Source: Rariloculus sp963665575 (GTDB lineage Bacteria; Pseudomonadota; Gammaproteobacteria; Steroidobacterales; Rariloculaceae). From it: a DNA stretch of 64,000 bases. Below are positions 62,586 through 64,000 of the stretch, piece by piece. The translations under genes and the position numbers were made by a program. How positions within the stretch are numbered: position 1 is the stretch's first letter; every line of letters begins with the position of its first letter. The notes under the pieces were generated by a model. That model ran no database searches. It was not told where the DNA came from and worked only from the letters and a program-made list of their open reading frames with translations. The stretch covers positions 868,001 through 932,000 of the forward strand of contig CAXXDW010000006.1 of NCBI GenBank assembly GCA_963665575.2. The letters are read 5' to 3'.

Positions 62586-63356
62586 GTGAGAATCATCACC
62601 CTGAACGCCAACGGTTTGCGCGCGGCGGTGCGCAAGGGTTTTTTCAACTGGTTCCGCCGCCAGCGCGCCGACGTCCTGTGCCTGCAGGAACTCAAGGCCA
62701 AGCCGCACCAGATCGAGGACAAGTCCTTTCACGCGCGCGGTTTTCAGCGTTTTCTCTTTTGCGCCGAGCGGCCGGGCTACAGCGGCGTTGCGCTCTACAC
62801 GCGAGCCGAACCGCGCGAAGTGATTACAGGCTACGGAAACGCCGAGTTCGACGGCGAAGGTCGCTACATCGAGGCGGTATTCGATACCTTCGGCGTCGTC
62901 AGCGCCTATTTCCCGTCAGGTTCGTCGAGTCCGGCGCGGCAGGAAGCAAAGTTTCGCTTTCTCGAGAGTTTCGAAGCGCACATGATCGGGCTGCTCGCGC
63001 GGCCGATTCCCTACATCATCTGCGGCGACGTGAACATCGCGCACCGCAAGATCGATATCAGGAACTGGCGCGGCAACCAGAAGAACTCGGGCTTCACGCC
63101 GGAAGAGCGCGCGTGGATGGACCACATCTTCGACGACATCGGCTACGTGGATGCGTTCAGGACCGTGAATCCGGAACCCGATCAGTACACCTGGTGGTCC
63201 AATCGCGGCCGGGCGCGCGAGAACAACGTCGGGTGGCGCATCGACTATCAGCTCGTGACCCCGGGGCTTCGCAGCGCTGTGCGGTCGGTCAGCATCTACA
63301 AGCGGAAGTTTTTCTCCGATCACGCACCGCTGACTATCGACTACGACTTCGACTGA
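62586..63356 (+). CDS. xth: Exonuclease III / Crc-type AP endonuclease family protein
   Basis: 256 residues. Metal and catalytic residues of the exonuclease III family are intact: N7, E35 in LQELKAK, the CGDVNIAHRKID segment and SDHAPL at the end. In Pseudomonas the gene beside pyrE is crc, a post-transcriptional regulator that has lost these residues (Glu to Asp, DHAP to QHAP). The protein here keeps them, so it is probably an active AP endonuclease/3' exonuclease rather than a Crc. The stop overlaps the convergent ampG stop by 16 bases. Confidence 0.92.
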   Translation: MRIITLNANGLRAAVRKGFFNWFRRQRADVLCLQELKAKPHQIEDKSFHARGFQRFLFCAERPGYSGVALYTRAEPREVITGYGNAEFDGEGRYIEAVFDTFGVVSAYFPSGSSSPARQEAKFRFLESFEAHMIGLLARPIPYIICGDVNIAHRKIDIRNWRGNQKNSGFTPEERAWMDHIFDDIGYVDAFRTVNPEPDQYTWWSNRGRARENNVGWRIDYQLVTPGLRSAVRSVSIYKRKFFSDHAPLTIDYDFD

Positions 63357-64000
63357 GAGGCTTCCGACTGCCTGGACGCCTCCGCGCTCTGCGACCACGG
63401 GGCGACGACGAGGAGCATGAGCATTCCCGGAATCGCGATCACGAAGCAGAGCAGGTAGAAGTTGAAGTAGCCGATGGCCTCGATGATGAACCCCGTCGAC
63501 GCGCTGGCGAACGTCCGCGGCAGGGCGACGAGGCTCGTGAGCAGCGCAAACTGGGTCACGGTAAAGCGCGTGCTCGTAGTCTTGGCGATGAAGGCCGTGA
63601 GCGCCACGGCGCCGAGTCCCACCCCGATGTTTTCGAACCCGACGGCGAGAAACAGCGCATACAGATTCGTGCCGATCCGCGCGAGCACTGCATAGCCCAG
63701 GATCGTCACGATCTGCACGAAACCGAATATCCACAGCGAACGGTTGATCGACACGCGAAGCATCACCAGTCCACCTATAAAAGCGCCGGTCATCACGCCG
63801 CCAAGTGCCGCGAACTTCTGGACGGTGCCTATTTCGGTCAGCGTGTAACCCATATCCAGGAAAAACGGCGTCTGCAGTGCCACCGCCATGTTGTCGCCGA
63901 GCTTGTAGAGCACCATGAACGTGAGTATCAGCACCGCCGATTTCACGGTGTCGCGCGTGAAGAACTCGACGAAGGGGTTCACGATTGCCGCGATGACGGA
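63341..64000 (-). CDS. ampG: AmpG-like muropeptide MFS transporter, partial
   Basis: At least 220 residues; the reading frame is open to the window edge, so the N-terminal half is outside. About six membrane helices with AmpG phrases: FVEFFTRDTVKSAVLILTFM, VLYKLGDNMAVALQTPFFLD, GYTLTEIGTVQKFAALGGV and LTAFIAKTTSTRFTVTQFAL. AmpG imports anhydro-muropeptides for wall recycling and AmpC signalling. An internal GTG at 63982 is not the true start. Confidence 0.9.
   Translation of the reverse strand, partial: SVIAAIVNPFVEFFTRDTVKSAVLILTFMVLYKLGDNMAVALQTPFFLDMGYTLTEIGTVQKFAALGGVMTGAFIGGLVMLRVSINRSLWIFGFVQIVTILGYAVLARIGTNLYALFLAVGFENIGVGLGAVALTAFIAKTTSTRFTVTQFALLTSLVALPRTFASASTGFIIEAIGYFNFYLLCFVIAIPGMLMLLVVAPWSQSAEASRQSEASQSKS

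Noticed and set aside
1..64000. tRNA, rRNA, CRISPR arrays, insertion sequences with transposase
   Set aside because: None could be recognised when reading both strands; no integrase or transposase motif appears in any supported protein.

Overview
The window is a dense, high-GC stretch of bacterial chromosome. Gene content and order point to a gammaproteobacterium: dprA-smg-topA-tsaC, def-fmt-rsmB, ftsY-ftsE-ftsX-rpoH, rsmD-coaD, rpmB-rpmG beside radC, coaBC-dut, and pyrE beside an exonuclease III/Crc-type gene. No rRNA, tRNA or CRISPR array was seen. Finer taxonomy cannot be fixed from the sequence; it looks like a free-living or marine-type heterotroph rather than an enteric.

Layout. 1-8.8 kb holds DNA topology, uptake and translation-initiation genes (tsaC, topA, smg, dprA leftward; def, fmt, rsmB, a DUF4390 gene rightward), running into an NtrY/NtrX-type two-component pair (8.7-12.4 kb). 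12.4-17.4 kb is a leftward priA-argS-SPOR group. 17.7-19.3 kb carries an HNH protein and a fructosamine-kinase family gene. 19.4-26.2 kb is a tight leftward cluster: SDR, ERG4/ERG24-type sterol reductase-like membrane enzyme, DUF1214 protein, sulfotransferase, SDR, SRPBCC, then a class II aldolase. It looks like a lipid or sterol modification operon. An AEC transporter and a thiolase follow.

28.7-34.3 kb is an accessory island: an AAA ATPase and subtilase pair matching the IetAS anti-phage module, followed by a type I methylase gene (hsdM) cut off at its 3' end exactly where the thiolase begins. No hsdS or hsdR remains. To the right, a sortase-system type histidine kinase (34.8-36.9 kb) and its likely response-regulator partner (44.3-45.0 kb) lie on either side of a leftward gltB-gltD-msrA operon. 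45.0-49.4 kb has a DUF962 protein, rpoH preceded by a perfect CIRCE operator, and ftsX/ftsE/ftsY. 49.5-52.7 kb has an exported protein of unknown function, an FkbM methyltransferase and an SrkA-type kinase. 53-64 kb is core metabolism and repair (rsmD, coaD, ggt, mutM, a fatty-acid desaturase, rpmB/rpmG, radC, coaBC, dut, pyrE, exonuclease III, partial ampG).

The most unusual non-coding signal is a dispersed intergenic repeat of about 150-190 bp. Three copies (4882-5074, 36968-37115, 56022-56188) share a core of two 9-bp arms around a 28-nt loop. Two copies have perfect terminal inverted repeats, and arm bases differ between copies in ways that keep base-pairing. In two copies the terminal repeat supplies the stop codon of the neighbouring gene. 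The other signals worth following are the IetAS/truncated hsdM island, the CIRCE site on rpoH, the sterol-reductase cluster, and a recent 63-codon internal duplication in topA.
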